This document shows positions 51,039 through 59,369 of a stretch of 64,000 bases of DNA, one piece after another. The stretch is from Equibacterium sp963662035 (GTDB lineage Bacteria; Bacteroidota; Bacteroidia; Bacteroidales; UBA932): NCBI GenBank assembly GCA_963662035.1, contig CAVLDO010000007.1, positions 22,345 through 86,344 on the forward strand, read 5' to 3'. Made by a program: the position numbers and the translations under genes. Numbering within the stretch: the first letter of the stretch is position 1; each line of letters opens with the position of its first letter. The notes under the pieces are model-generated. The model saw only the letters and a list, made by a program, of their open reading frames with translations. It was not told where the DNA came from and did no database searches.

Positions 51039-52040
51039 CTACAACTCCTTTATGGGGAGCTCGGCACCGTCGGGGGTCACCATCACCGCCCCGACATCCT
51101 GCCGGCAGAGGTGGCCGATAATATCGAAATTCTGCACCTCCTTGTGGAAAGATTCGAACTGGTCGATGGGAAGGGTGTATATCAGGCGGTAGTCTTCTCC
51201 TCCGCTCACGGCGGCGGTCACAGCGTCGATGTGGATTTCGTTGGCCATCGCGAAGGTCTCCGAGGCAATCGGCAGGCGGTCCAGATAAATCTTGGCCCCG
51301 AGGCCGGTCTGCTCGCACAGGGTGTTGACCGCCTCCGAGAGGCCGCGGCTGTCAAAGACCCCGGCGGTGGGGTAGAAGCCTCCCTTGGTGAAGTTCTCCA
51401 CCGTGTCGGCGGCAATCTCCGGGCAGAGATACTGCGAGAGCAGGTATTTGTATTTGGAGAGGTCGGGCTGCTTGGCGTTGGCCTCGCCCGAGGCCAGAAA
51501 CACGCTCTTTTCCCGCTCCAGCACGTGCTGGCCCATATATGCCGCCCCCACATTGCCGCTCAGGCATATCAGATCCATACTCGAGGGGCTCTTGATTCTG
51601 CCCTCGACCTCGGCGCTGCGGCATCCGGTGAGGCTCAAGCTTATCTGCAGGCCGTTGATAGAGGGGAAGAGGTCAAGGTGCAGGGTCTGCACGGAGTGCT
51701 CCTTGCAGGCCGCCACCGCTCCGCCCCAGAACTCGGCGATGTCTTCGTAGCAGAAGTGCGACGAAATGCCCAGCGACACGCACAGGGTGTCCGGGCGGTA
51801 GAATGCGGCGTAGATTTCCCCCACCACATTCAGCACCGCCTTGTATCCCAGGTGCTTGAGCGGATTATACACGAGGTCGAAGTCGACCCCCTGCATCATC
51901 ATCTTGCTGCGGATGATGCCCCCCTTAATCTTCACGATGTTGCTGTTGACATATCCGCTCCCCTCGAAAAGGCGCCTTGCGGCCTCGCGGTGGCCTATCT
52001 GGGAGAATTCCGTGCGCTGTGTGTTCTGATTTTCCGCCAT
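51039..52040 (-). CDS. ThiL-like (AIR synthase-related) protein, degenerate
   Basis: About 333 residues of the PurM/ThiL fold. Thiamine-monophosphate kinase relatives are recognised by GVDFDLVYNPLKHLGYKAVL and the C-terminal AVSGGEDYRLIYT. However the N-terminal metal/ATP motifs are missing: the usual GDDAAV is replaced by NSNIVKIKGG, the NLSD motif reads NVVGE, and GGDT reads DLFPS. The protein is thus probably not an active ThiL kinase, or uses another mechanism. The start at 52040 (MAENQNTQRT) follows the -7 box at 52065-52072. Divergent from sufB. Confidence 0.75.
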   Translation of the reverse strand: MAENQNTQRTEFSQIGHREAARRLFEGSGYVNSNIVKIKGGIIRSKMMMQGVDFDLVYNPLKHLGYKAVLNVVGEIYAAFYRPDTLCVSLGISSHFCYEDIAEFWGGAVAACKEHSVQTLHLDLFPSINGLQISLSLTGCRSAEVEGRIKSPSSMDLICLSGNVGAAYMGQHVLEREKSVFLASGEANAKQPDLSKYKYLLSQYLCPEIAADTVENFTKGGFYPTAGVFDSRGLSEAVNTLCEQTGLGAKIYLDRLPIASETFAMANEIHIDAVTAAVSGGEDYRLIYTLPIDQFESFHKEVQNFDIIGHLCRQDVGAVMVTPDGAELPIKEL

Positions 52041-52064
52041 ATCCGATATCGATAAACTTTGTGG

Positions 52065-52072
52065 CAAAAATA
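52065..52072 (-). promoter_or_regulatory. -7 promoter box for the ThiL-like gene
   Basis: Minus-strand TATTTTTG, a perfect TAnnTTTG match, 24 bases before the ATG at 52040. Confidence 0.5.
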
Positions 52073-52083
52073 CTCATAAATAT

Positions 52084-52091
52084 TAACTTTG
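52084..52091 (+). promoter_or_regulatory. -7 promoter box for sufB operon
   Basis: TAACTTTG, a perfect TAnnTTTG match, with TTTG at 52058-52061 near the -33 position. It ends eight bases before the sufB ATG, so the leader would be very short or absent. Confidence 0.55.
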
Positions 52092-52099
52092 CCCCTCTT

Positions 52100-53533
52100 A
52101 TGGCAGAAAATGAAGATATACTGAAACGTCTCTCCTCGGAGTATTCGGAGGGGTTCACCACCGACATCGAGCAGGAGTTTTTCCCGAAAGGGCTAAACGA
52201 CGAGATAGTGACGATGCTCTCCCGCCGCAAGGGGGAGCCGGGCTGGCTTCTGGAGTTCAGGCTGGACGCCCTGCACAAGTGGCAGAAGATGGAGATGCCC
52301 TCCTGGGCCCATCTGGACATACCTCCGATTGATTTTCAGGATATAATCTATTTTGCCGCCCCCAAGCAGGCCAAGGCCCGCGAGGAGGTTGACCCCGAGC
52401 TGGTCAAGACCTTCGACAAGCTGGGGATTCCGCTGCACGAGCGCGATATGCTCTCGGGCGTGGCGGTGGATGCCGTGTTTGACTCGGTGTCGGTGAAGAC
52501 CACCTTCCAAAAGACCCTCCGGGAGAACGGCATCATATTCTGTCCCTTTTCCGAGGCGGTTGCCGAGCATCCCGACCTGGTGCGCAAGTACCTGGCAAAG
52601 GTGGTGCCCCCTTCCGACAACTATTTCGCCGCCCTCAACAGTGCGGTGTTCAGCGACGGCTCGTTTTGCTACATCCCCAAGGGGGTGCGCTGTCCGATGG
52701 AGCTTTCCAGCTACTTCCGCATCAACGCCCGGGGCACGGGCCAGTTCGAGAGGACGCTCATCGTGGCCGAAGAGGGCTCTTACCTGAGCTATCTGGAGGG
52801 GTGCACCGCCCCGATGCGCGACGAGAACCAGCTGCACGCGGCAATCGTGGAGATAATTGTGGAAAAGGATGCCGAGGTGCGGTACTCCACCGTGCAGAAC
52901 TGGTACCCCGGCGACAAGGAGGGCCGGGGCGGCATCTTCAACTTCGTGACAAAGCGCGGCCTCTGCCGCGGAGAGCGCAGCCGGCTGTTCTGGACTCAGG
53001 TCGAGACGGGCAGCGCCATAACCTGGAAATACCCGAGCACCATACTCAAGGGAGACGGCAGTCTCTCGGAGTTTTATTCGGTGGCGCTCACCAACAATCT
53101 TCAGCAGGCCGACACCGGCACCAAGATGGTGCACATCGGCAGCAACACCATCAGCCGCATCGTGAGCAAAGGCATCAGCGCGGGCGCGAGCCAGAACAGC
53201 TACCGGGGCCTGGTGAAGGTGGCCCGGGGGGCGAAAGGGGTGCGAAATCACTCGCAGTGCGACTCGCTGCTGATAGGCGGCCGCTGCGGGGCGCACACAT
53301 TTCCCGTGATAGAGTGCGCCGCCCCCGATGCGGTGCTGGAGCACGAGGCCACCACATCCAAAATCAGCGATGACCAGCTCTTCTACCTGCGCCAGCGGGG
53401 CATCAGCGAAGAGGATGCGGTGGCCCTGATTGTGGGGGGATACGCCTCCGACGTGCTGCAGCGGCTCCCTATGGAGTTTGCCATAGAGGCGCGCCGGCTG
53501 CTGGGAGTCAGTCTGGAGGGAAGCGTAGGATAG
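52100..53533 (+). CDS. sufB: Fe-S cluster assembly scaffold SufB
   Basis: 477 residues. SufB carries the nascent Fe-S cluster in the SufBC2D complex. The family's KGV-PMELSSYF-type segment (CYIPKGVRCPMELSSYFRIN), the strand-rich core, and the C-terminal SRGISEEDAVALIVGGY-like segment (RQRGISEEDAVALIVGGYAS) are present. The ATG at 52100 matches the usual N terminus and lies directly after a -7 box. It is followed after 3 bp by pnuC, then sufC and sufD. Confidence 0.95.
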   Translation: MAENEDILKRLSSEYSEGFTTDIEQEFFPKGLNDEIVTMLSRRKGEPGWLLEFRLDALHKWQKMEMPSWAHLDIPPIDFQDIIYFAAPKQAKAREEVDPELVKTFDKLGIPLHERDMLSGVAVDAVFDSVSVKTTFQKTLRENGIIFCPFSEAVAEHPDLVRKYLAKVVPPSDNYFAALNSAVFSDGSFCYIPKGVRCPMELSSYFRINARGTGQFERTLIVAEEGSYLSYLEGCTAPMRDENQLHAAIVEIIVEKDAEVRYSTVQNWYPGDKEGRGGIFNFVTKRGLCRGERSRLFWTQVETGSAITWKYPSTILKGDGSLSEFYSVALTNNLQQADTGTKMVHIGSNTISRIVSKGISAGASQNSYRGLVKVARGAKGVRNHSQCDSLLIGGRCGAHTFPVIECAAPDAVLEHEATTSKISDDQLFYLRQRGISEEDAVALIVGGYASDVLQRLPMEFAIEARRLLGVSLEGSVG

Positions 53534-53536
53534 AGA

Positions 53537-54196
53537 ATGGACTTTTTATACAACATAACTTTTGCCGTAGCCGACGCCAATGTCTCCCTGCTGGAGGTGA
53601 TAAGCACCCTGTGCGGGCTTGTGTGCGTGTTTCTGGCCGGGCGGGCTGCAGTGGCCAACTTTTGGGTGGGATATGCATACAACATCTTGCTGTTTATGCT
53701 TTTCTGGAACAAGAACCTCTACGCCAGCATGCTGCTGCAGCCAATAGCACTCTTTATAAACGCTATGGGACACTGGCGCTGGACTCACCCCAAGGCCGGG
53801 GAGGAGAACAGCAGCAGGCAGCTCAAGGTGACTCTGATGAAATGGCGCCGGAGAGGTGCCCTGCTGCTGGCCATTGTGGCGGCGGTGGCCCTGTGGGGCT
53901 TTGTGCTGAGCCACCTGGACGCCTGGTGGCCCGAGGTCTTCCCCGCAGCCCGCAGCCCCTATCTGGATGCTACGGTGGCGGTGACGATACTCTGCGCGCA
54001 GCTGCTATCCGCCCAAAAGCGGCTGGAATGCTGGATAGTGTGGCTGATTGTTGACATAGCTCAAATTATTTTGTACCTTACCTCCGGCCTTGTGTTTATG
54101 CCCGCCGTGAGCGCCATATACCTGGCTTTGGCGGCGATGGGACTGGCCCAGTGGTGCAAACAACTTAAAACTCAAGACAATGTTGCAGATAAATAA
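53537..54196 (+). CDS. pnuC: PnuC-family nicotinamide riboside transporter
   Basis: 219 residues with about seven membrane segments. The core NFWVGYAYNILLFMLFWNKN and the later ECWIVWLIVDIAQIILYLTSG match the PnuC family, where the W-x-x-x-x/N/WxWxxxD elements line the substrate path. It facilitates uptake of nicotinamide riboside (or thiamine in related proteins). It is inserted between sufB and sufC in the same transcript and overlaps sufC by 17 bp. This is an unusual place for a vitamin transporter. Confidence 0.85.
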   Translation: MDFLYNITFAVADANVSLLEVISTLCGLVCVFLAGRAAVANFWVGYAYNILLFMLFWNKNLYASMLLQPIALFINAMGHWRWTHPKAGEENSSRQLKVTLMKWRRRGALLLAIVAAVALWGFVLSHLDAWWPEVFPAARSPYLDATVAVTILCAQLLSAQKRLECWIVWLIVDIAQIILYLTSGLVFMPAVSAIYLALAAMGLAQWCKQLKTQDNVADK

Positions 54197-54938
54197 TCTC
54201 CACGCACTGGCCGGGGAGCGGGAAATACTCAAAGGAATCAACCTGAACGTGGGGCCGGGAGAGGTGCACGCCATAATGGGGCCAAACGGCGCCGGCAAAA
54301 GCACCCTGAGCGGCGTGCTGGCGGGCAAGCCCGGATACACCGTAACCGAGGGCGACGCCCTGCTCGACGGCGAGTCGCTGCTGGCTCTGACCCCCGAGGA
54401 ACGCTCGTGGAAGGGGCTTTTTCTGGGATTCCAGTATCCGGTGGAGATTCCCGGAGTGTCCAACACCATGATGCTCAAGAGCGCCCTGGCGGCAAAGCGC
54501 CGCGCGCAGGGGCTGCCGGAACTTTCTTCGGCGGAGTTCATAAAGCTGCTGGGCAGTAAGCTGCCGGTGGTGAATATGGACCGCAGCTTTCTCTCGCGCG
54601 GGGTCAACGTGGGCTTCTCGGGCGGGGAGAAAAAGCGCAACGAGATATTGCAGATGGCCCTTCTGGAACCGCGTCTGGCCATTCTGGACGAGACCGATTC
54701 GGGCCTGGACGTGGACGCCCTGCGCATAGTGGGGGAGGGGGTCAACAGCCTGCGCACGGCGGAGAATTCTTTCATAGTGATAACCCACTACCAGCGGCTG
54801 CTCGGCTACATAGTGCCCGACGTGATACACGTGCTCTACGACGGCCGCATAATCAAGACCGCCGGCAAGGAACTGGCGCTGGAGATAGAGGAGCGCGGGT
54901 ATGACTGGATTATAAAAGAGGCAAATGGAGAGAATTGA
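54180..54938 (+). CDS. sufC: Fe-S cluster assembly ATPase SufC
   Basis: 252 residues, an ABC-type ATPase that changes the shape of SufBD during cluster assembly. Walker A is GPNGAGKST, the signature motif is FSGGEKKR (unusually with E in place of the common Q/D pattern, as usual in SufC), and Walker B is LAILDETDSGLD. It overlaps both pnuC (17 bp) and sufD (14 bp), showing tight translational coupling. Confidence 0.96.
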   Translation: MLQINNLHALAGEREILKGINLNVGPGEVHAIMGPNGAGKSTLSGVLAGKPGYTVTEGDALLDGESLLALTPEERSWKGLFLGFQYPVEIPGVSNTMMLKSALAAKRRAQGLPELSSAEFIKLLGSKLPVVNMDRSFLSRGVNVGFSGGEKKRNEILQMALLEPRLAILDETDSGLDVDALRIVGEGVNSLRTAENSFIVITHYQRLLGYIVPDVIHVLYDGRIIKTAGKELALEIEERGYDWIIKEANGEN

Positions 54939-55569
54939 CATCCCTTGCAACACTTCCAAGAGCGATGTGATAGTGCTCCGCGAAGGCGGAGAGCGCAATT
55001 GGGAGATAACGGTGGGGGCCGGCGCGTCGCTCTCGCTGCTGTTTGTGCTACTGCCCGGCGCAGAAGATTGCATAAAGTGCGGCGTCCGTCTCTCGTTTGC
55101 GGGAGAAGGGGGCAGCTGCCGCCTCGACGGGCTATATATAGCCTGCGGCAAGGCAAATGTGGACTTCGGCGTGAATCTGGTGCACAATCTGCCCCGATGC
55201 AGCAGCCGCCAGAAGTTCAAGGGGATACTCTCCGGCGGGGCCCGCACCCGCTTCTGCGGTCTGATCAAAGTGCCGCAGGAGTGCATCGGCACCGAGGCCT
55301 ATCAGGAAAACCACAACCTGCTGCTGGGGGACTTCTGCCACGCGCAGAGCCTTCCGCAGCTGGAGATTTATGCCGACGATGTTAAGTGCAGCCACGGCGC
55401 CACGTTTAGCAAGATAGACCCAGAGGCGCTCTTTTATATGCGCAGCCGGGGGATAGACCTTGCCCAGGCCCGCCGCCTGCAGGTTATGGCATTTGCCCTC
55501 GATGTTCTCGAAGGTGCCCCGCAAGAGATTGTGGAAGAGGTTCTTGCCGCTCTTAAGAGCATAGCCTGA
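54925..55569 (+). CDS. sufD: Short SufD-like protein
   Basis: 214 residues, about half the usual SufD length (about 400-450). What is present is the beta-helix core and C-terminal helical part (KFKGILSGGARTRFCGLIKV, YADDVKCSHGATFSKIDPEA, YMRSRGIDLAQARRLQVMAF). The conserved C-x3-H-type segment VKCSHGAT is kept. The N-terminal domain found in SufD of other bacteria is missing, and the upstream sufC leaves no room for it. The reading frame is open and overlaps sufC by 14 bp, so it looks like a functional minimal version, not a pseudogene. Confidence 0.85.
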   Translation: MERIDIPCNTSKSDVIVLREGGERNWEITVGAGASLSLLFVLLPGAEDCIKCGVRLSFAGEGGSCRLDGLYIACGKANVDFGVNLVHNLPRCSSRQKFKGILSGGARTRFCGLIKVPQECIGTEAYQENHNLLLGDFCHAQSLPQLEIYADDVKCSHGATFSKIDPEALFYMRSRGIDLAQARRLQVMAFALDVLEGAPQEIVEEVLAALKSIA

Positions 55570-55579
55570 ATCGGATAGT

Positions 55580-55595
55580 TTTATATAAAAATATA
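55580..55595 (+). repeat. Distant AT box before the SUMF1-like gene
   Basis: TTTATATAAAAATATA, identical to the boxes at 49014 and 50927, in the 36-bp gap between sufD and the lipoprotein gene. It could be part of that gene's promoter or an outlying partition site. Confidence 0.55.
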
Positions 55596-55605
55596 CAAAA
55601 CGCTT

Positions 55606-56460
55606 ATGAAAAAGATTAATCTTTGCCGTATGGCACTTCTGGGTGCGGCGCTGATGGCCGTTCCTGCGCTTGTATCTTGCAAAGGGGGTTCCAAGGGGGG
55701 CGCTCAGACCGCCGCAGACGAGGCTCCGGCCTCCGTGGAGGCGGAGACCTTCACCGTCAAGGGGGTCAGCTTCAAGATGGTGAAAGTCGCCGGCGGCACC
55801 TTCACTATGGGGGCGACAGCAGAGCAGGGCTCCGAGGCGCAGCCCAACGAGCAGCCCGCGCACGAGGTCACAGTGGGGGATTTCTATATCGGCCAGACAG
55901 AGGTTACGCAGGCTCTCTGGGAGGCGGTGATGGGTTCCAACCCCTCCCACACCCAGTGGCCCGAGTGCCCCGTGAACAAAATCAGCTGGCAGGACTGCAA
56001 CGACTTTGCCGACAGCCTCACCGCCCTCACCGGCAAGAAGTTCCGCCTGCCCACCGAGGCCGAGTGGGAGTATGCGGCGCGCGGCGGCAGCAAGAGCAAG
56101 GGCTATAAGTATGCCGGAAGCAACAATATCAATGAAGTGGCCTGGACAGCCGTCAATTCTGAAGAGAAGCCGCATCCGGTGGCGGGCAAGGCGCCCAACG
56201 AGCTGGGGCTATACGATATGAGCGGCAACGTGTCGGAGTGGTGCAGCGACAAACTGCTCAACTACGACGGCACCGAGCCCCAGTATTCGCAGAAGATGCT
56301 CAAGAGCGAACGCAAGCGCGAGTTCCACATAATCCGCGGCGGCAGCTGGAACTACGGCCCCACAATGAGCCGCACCGCCTACCGCGGATCGGGCAATTAT
56401 ACCCGTATGTTTGCCTACGACGGCCTGCGCGTGGTGATGGAGTGCCCTGCGGCAAAGTAG
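55606..56460 (+). CDS. SUMF1/formylglycine-generating-type lipoprotein
   Basis: 284 residues with a lipobox ALVSC (Cys25), so it is lipid-anchored. The rest is an SUMF1/FGE-sulfatase domain: VAGGTFTMGATAEQG, HEVTVGDFYIGQTEVTQALW, PVNKISWQDCNDFADSLT, KFRLPTEAEWEYAARGG, GLYDMSGNVSEWC and IIRGGSWN. Canonical FGE needs two active-site cysteines near the C terminus; here only WCSD is seen, so it is probably not a sulfatase-activating enzyme. The role is unknown. It sits between the suf operon and the hexuronate genes. Confidence 0.85.
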   Translation: MKKINLCRMALLGAALMAVPALVSCKGGSKGGAQTAADEAPASVEAETFTVKGVSFKMVKVAGGTFTMGATAEQGSEAQPNEQPAHEVTVGDFYIGQTEVTQALWEAVMGSNPSHTQWPECPVNKISWQDCNDFADSLTALTGKKFRLPTEAEWEYAARGGSKSKGYKYAGSNNINEVAWTAVNSEEKPHPVAGKAPNELGLYDMSGNVSEWCSDKLLNYDGTEPQYSQKMLKSERKREFHIIRGGSWNYGPTMSRTAYRGSGNYTRMFAYDGLRVVMECPAAK

Positions 56461-56476
56461 AGAGAGGGGAGAGGAG

Positions 56477-57508
56477 ATGGCAAGGGTTGTTACTTTCGGG
56501 GAGATAATGCTGCGGCTGGCCGCCCCGGGCCATCTGCGCTTTTCGCAGGCCGGCAGTTTTGAGGCTACTTTCGGGGGCGGCGAGGCCAATGTGGCCGTGT
56601 CGCTGGCCGCGTTCGGGCAGGACGCCCGCTTTGTGTCGGCCCTGCCGCAGAACGACATAGCCGACGCCTGTCTGGCGCAGCTGCGCGGACTGGGGGTGAA
56701 TGCCGATGCCTGTCTGCGCTGCGGCGAAAGGCTGGGAATCTACTACATAGAGAAAGGGGCGGTGTGCCGTCCCAGCAAGGTGATTTACGACCGCGCCCAT
56801 TCTGCCATTTCCGAGATAAGGCCTGGAATGATAGACTGGAAGCGCGTGTTCAATGGGGCCGACTGGTTCCATTGGACCGGAATTACCCCCGCCATAAGCC
56901 GGGGGGCGGCCGATGTCACTCTGGAGGCGCTGGAGGCGGCTTCTGAGCTGGGGCTCAAGGTCTCCTGCGACCTCAACTACCGCAAGAAGCTCTGGAAATA
57001 TGGCAAGCATGCATCGGAGGTGATGCCCGCCCTGGTAGAGCGCTGCGATGTGATTATAGGCAACGAGGAGGATGCGGAGAAGGTGTTCGGAATCTCTGCC
57101 GAGGGGTGCGACGCCGTCGGCGGCAATCTCGACAGCGCCCGCTACGAGCAGGTGTGCCGCTCCCTTATGGAGCGCTTCCCCCGCGTGCAGAAGGTTGCAA
57201 TCACCCAGCGCAAGAGCCTCGGCGCCGACCACAACCGCTGGTCTGCGGTTCTCTATAACGGTGGCGGACTGCTCGTTTCGCAGGAGTATGACATCACCCA
57301 CATAGTGGACAGGGTAGGGGGCGGCGACTCCTTTGCCGCAGGGCTCATCTACGGCCTGAACCGGTATGGCAGCGACCGCGAGGCGCTGGAATTTGCGGTG
57401 GCGGCGTCGTGTCTAAAGCATACCATCGAGGGGGACTACAACCGCGTGTCCGTCGCCGAGGTGGAGACGCTTATGGGGGGCGACAAATCGGGCCGCGTTT
57501 CAAGATAA
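56477..57508 (+). CDS. kdgK: 2-keto-3-deoxygluconate kinase
   Basis: 343 residues of the PfkB sugar-kinase family. Substrate motif FGGGEANVAVSLAAFGQDA near residue 33 and the ATP/anion-hole motif DRVGGGDSFAAGLIYG (catalytic Asp in GGGD) are clear. It phosphorylates KDG to KDPG. The first gene of the run kdgK-eda-uxuA, 7 bp before eda. The context and the pathway neighbours decide the substrate. Confidence 0.9.
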   Translation: MARVVTFGEIMLRLAAPGHLRFSQAGSFEATFGGGEANVAVSLAAFGQDARFVSALPQNDIADACLAQLRGLGVNADACLRCGERLGIYYIEKGAVCRPSKVIYDRAHSAISEIRPGMIDWKRVFNGADWFHWTGITPAISRGAADVTLEALEAASELGLKVSCDLNYRKKLWKYGKHASEVMPALVERCDVIIGNEEDAEKVFGISAEGCDAVGGNLDSARYEQVCRSLMERFPRVQKVAITQRKSLGADHNRWSAVLYNGGGLLVSQEYDITHIVDRVGGGDSFAAGLIYGLNRYGSDREALEFAVAASCLKHTIEGDYNRVSVAEVETLMGGDKSGRVSR

Positions 57509-57515
57509 TCAAGTT

Positions 57516-58184
57516 ATGGCAAGATTCGACAAGTTTAAGGTAATAGGCGAGGCGGCCGGCACCGGACTCGTGCCGGTGTTCTACAGCGCCTCTGTTCAAG
57601 ATGCCCGAAACGTGCTTGGCGCGTGCTACAGAGGGGGCGTCAGAGTTTTTGAATTCACCAACCGGGGCGACTTTGCCCACGAGGTCTTTTGCGGCCTGGC
57701 AAAGTTTGCGGCGGAGAACCTTCCCGATATGATTCTCGGGGTGGGCTCCGTGGTGGACGCCCCCACGGCGGTGCTGTATATGCAGAGCGGGGCCTCGTTT
57801 GTGGTGTCGCCGCTGTTCAACGCCGAGGTGGCGCGGGTGTGCAACCGCCGTCAGGTCCCTTACATCCCCGGATGCGGCAGCGTCACCGAGGTGGGCGATG
57901 CCCAGGAGGCGGGCTGCGAGATCTGCAAGGTGTTCCCCGCCGATGTGCTGGGCCCCGCATTCGTAAAGGGGCTGCTGGCACCTATGCCGTGGAGCAGGAT
58001 ACTGGTCACCGGCGGCGTCAAGCCCGAGGAGGAGAATCTCCGAGGCTGGTTTGCCGCAGGCGCCACCTGCGTGGGGATGGGGGGCAACCTCTTCCCCAAG
58101 TCAGAAATCAGCAGCGGCGACTGGGATGCAGTAGAGCATCGCTGCCGCAAATGTCTGGACATAATCAAGGAGGTCAGAAAATGA
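57516..58184 (+). CDS. eda: KDPG/KHG aldolase
   Basis: 222 residues. Eda splits 2-keto-3-deoxy-6-phosphogluconate to pyruvate and glyceraldehyde-3-phosphate. The start-region strand GTGLVPVFYSASVQDARNVL, the LGVGSVVDAPTAV segment, the Schiff-base lysine in CEICKVFPADVLGPAFVKG, and GAGATCVGMGGNLF-like GATCVGMGGNLF fit the class I aldolase family. Between kdgK and uxuA; overlaps uxuA by 4 bp (ATGA). Confidence 0.93.
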   Translation: MARFDKFKVIGEAAGTGLVPVFYSASVQDARNVLGACYRGGVRVFEFTNRGDFAHEVFCGLAKFAAENLPDMILGVGSVVDAPTAVLYMQSGASFVVSPLFNAEVARVCNRRQVPYIPGCGSVTEVGDAQEAGCEICKVFPADVLGPAFVKGLLAPMPWSRILVTGGVKPEEENLRGWFAAGATCVGMGGNLFPKSEISSGDWDAVEHRCRKCLDIIKEVRK

Positions 58185-59362
58185 TACGGATGACACAGAG
58201 CTGGCGCTGGTACGGCCCCGGCGACCCGGTGAGCTTGGGCAACATACGTCAGGCGGGGGCTACCGACATAGTGCACGCGCTGCACCATATCCCCAACGGC
58301 GAGGTGTGGAGCGTGGAGGAGATATCCGCGCGGCAGAAGATGATTGCCGATGCGGGGCTGCGCTGGAGCGTGGTGGAGAGCGTCCCCGTGCACGAGCACA
58401 TCAAGACCCGCGAGGGGGATTATCTGCGCTACATAGAGAACTACAGGCAGAGCATCCGCAATTTGGCGCAGTGCGGCATACACTGCATAACATACAACTT
58501 TATGCCGGTGCTGGACTGGACCAGAACCGACCTTTCCTTCCCGATGAGCGACGGAAGCCGGGCGCTGCGCTTTGAGAAGGCGGCCTTTATGGCGTTTGAC
58601 CTCTTCATTCTGGGGCGGGAGGGGGCCGCGGCCGACTACAGCGCAGATGAAGTGCGCCGCGCCCGTGAGCGCTATGGCGCTATGAGCGAGGCGGAGAAGG
58701 AGCTGATAACCCGCAATATGATAGCGGGGCTGCCGGGCAGCGAGGAGAGCTTCACCCTGGAGCAGTTCCGCCAGGCGCTCAGGCGCTACGACAATGTCAG
58801 CGCGCAGACTCTGCGGGAGAATCTGATATGGTTTCTCAAGGAGATCTGCCCAGTGGCCGACGAGTGCGGCAGCGTGATGGTGATTCATCCCGACGACCCT
58901 CCCTTTCCGATACTTGGGCTGCCCAGAATCCTCTCCACGGCGCAGGATTTCCGCGATTTGGTGAATGAGGTGCCCAACCCCTCCAACGGACTGTGTCTGT
59001 GCACAGGTTCTTTCGGGGTCAGGGCCGACAACGACTGCGAGGCTATGATGCGCGAGTTTGGCGACAGGGTCGGCTTTGTGCATCTGCGCACCACAAAGCG
59101 CGATGCCGACGGCAATTTCTACGAGGCCAACCTGCTGGAGGGCGATGTGGATATGTATGCTATGATGCGGGCGCTGCTGGAAGTGGAACAGCGGCGGGGG
59201 GTGAGTCTCCCGGTGCGGCCCGACCACGGCCATCAGATGTGCGACGATTTGGGGCGCAAATCCAATCCTGGGTACTCCTGCTACGGACGTCTGAGAAGTT
59301 TGGCGGAGCTGCGCGGCCTGGAAGAGGGGATTGCGAGGACATTGGAGAATACGAGACCATAA
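58181..59362 (+). CDS. uxuA: Mannonate dehydratase
   Basis: 393 residues. UxuA dehydrates D-mannonate to 2-keto-3-deoxygluconate. TIM-barrel family markers are WYGPGDPVSLGNIRQAGATD, VHALHHIPNGEVW, the metal-site region MVIHPDDPPFPILGLPR and HLRTTKRDADGNFYEANLLE, and RPDHGHQMCDDLGRK at the C terminus. The start is fixed by the ATGA overlap with eda. Eight bases after the stop a 51-bp tandem repeat array begins. Confidence 0.95.
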   Translation: MIRMTQSWRWYGPGDPVSLGNIRQAGATDIVHALHHIPNGEVWSVEEISARQKMIADAGLRWSVVESVPVHEHIKTREGDYLRYIENYRQSIRNLAQCGIHCITYNFMPVLDWTRTDLSFPMSDGSRALRFEKAAFMAFDLFILGREGAAADYSADEVRRARERYGAMSEAEKELITRNMIAGLPGSEESFTLEQFRQALRRYDNVSAQTLRENLIWFLKEICPVADECGSVMVIHPDDPPFPILGLPRILSTAQDFRDLVNEVPNPSNGLCLCTGSFGVRADNDCEAMMREFGDRVGFVHLRTTKRDADGNFYEANLLEGDVDMYAMMRALLEVEQRRGVSLPVRPDHGHQMCDDLGRKSNPGYSCYGRLRSLAELRGLEEGIARTLENTRP

Positions 59363-59369
59363 CTACCGC

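Noticed and set aside
51977..52099. N-terminal extension of SufB by 41 residues
   Set aside because: It overlaps the divergent promoter region and the start of the ThiL-like gene; SufB homologues begin at the chosen Met.
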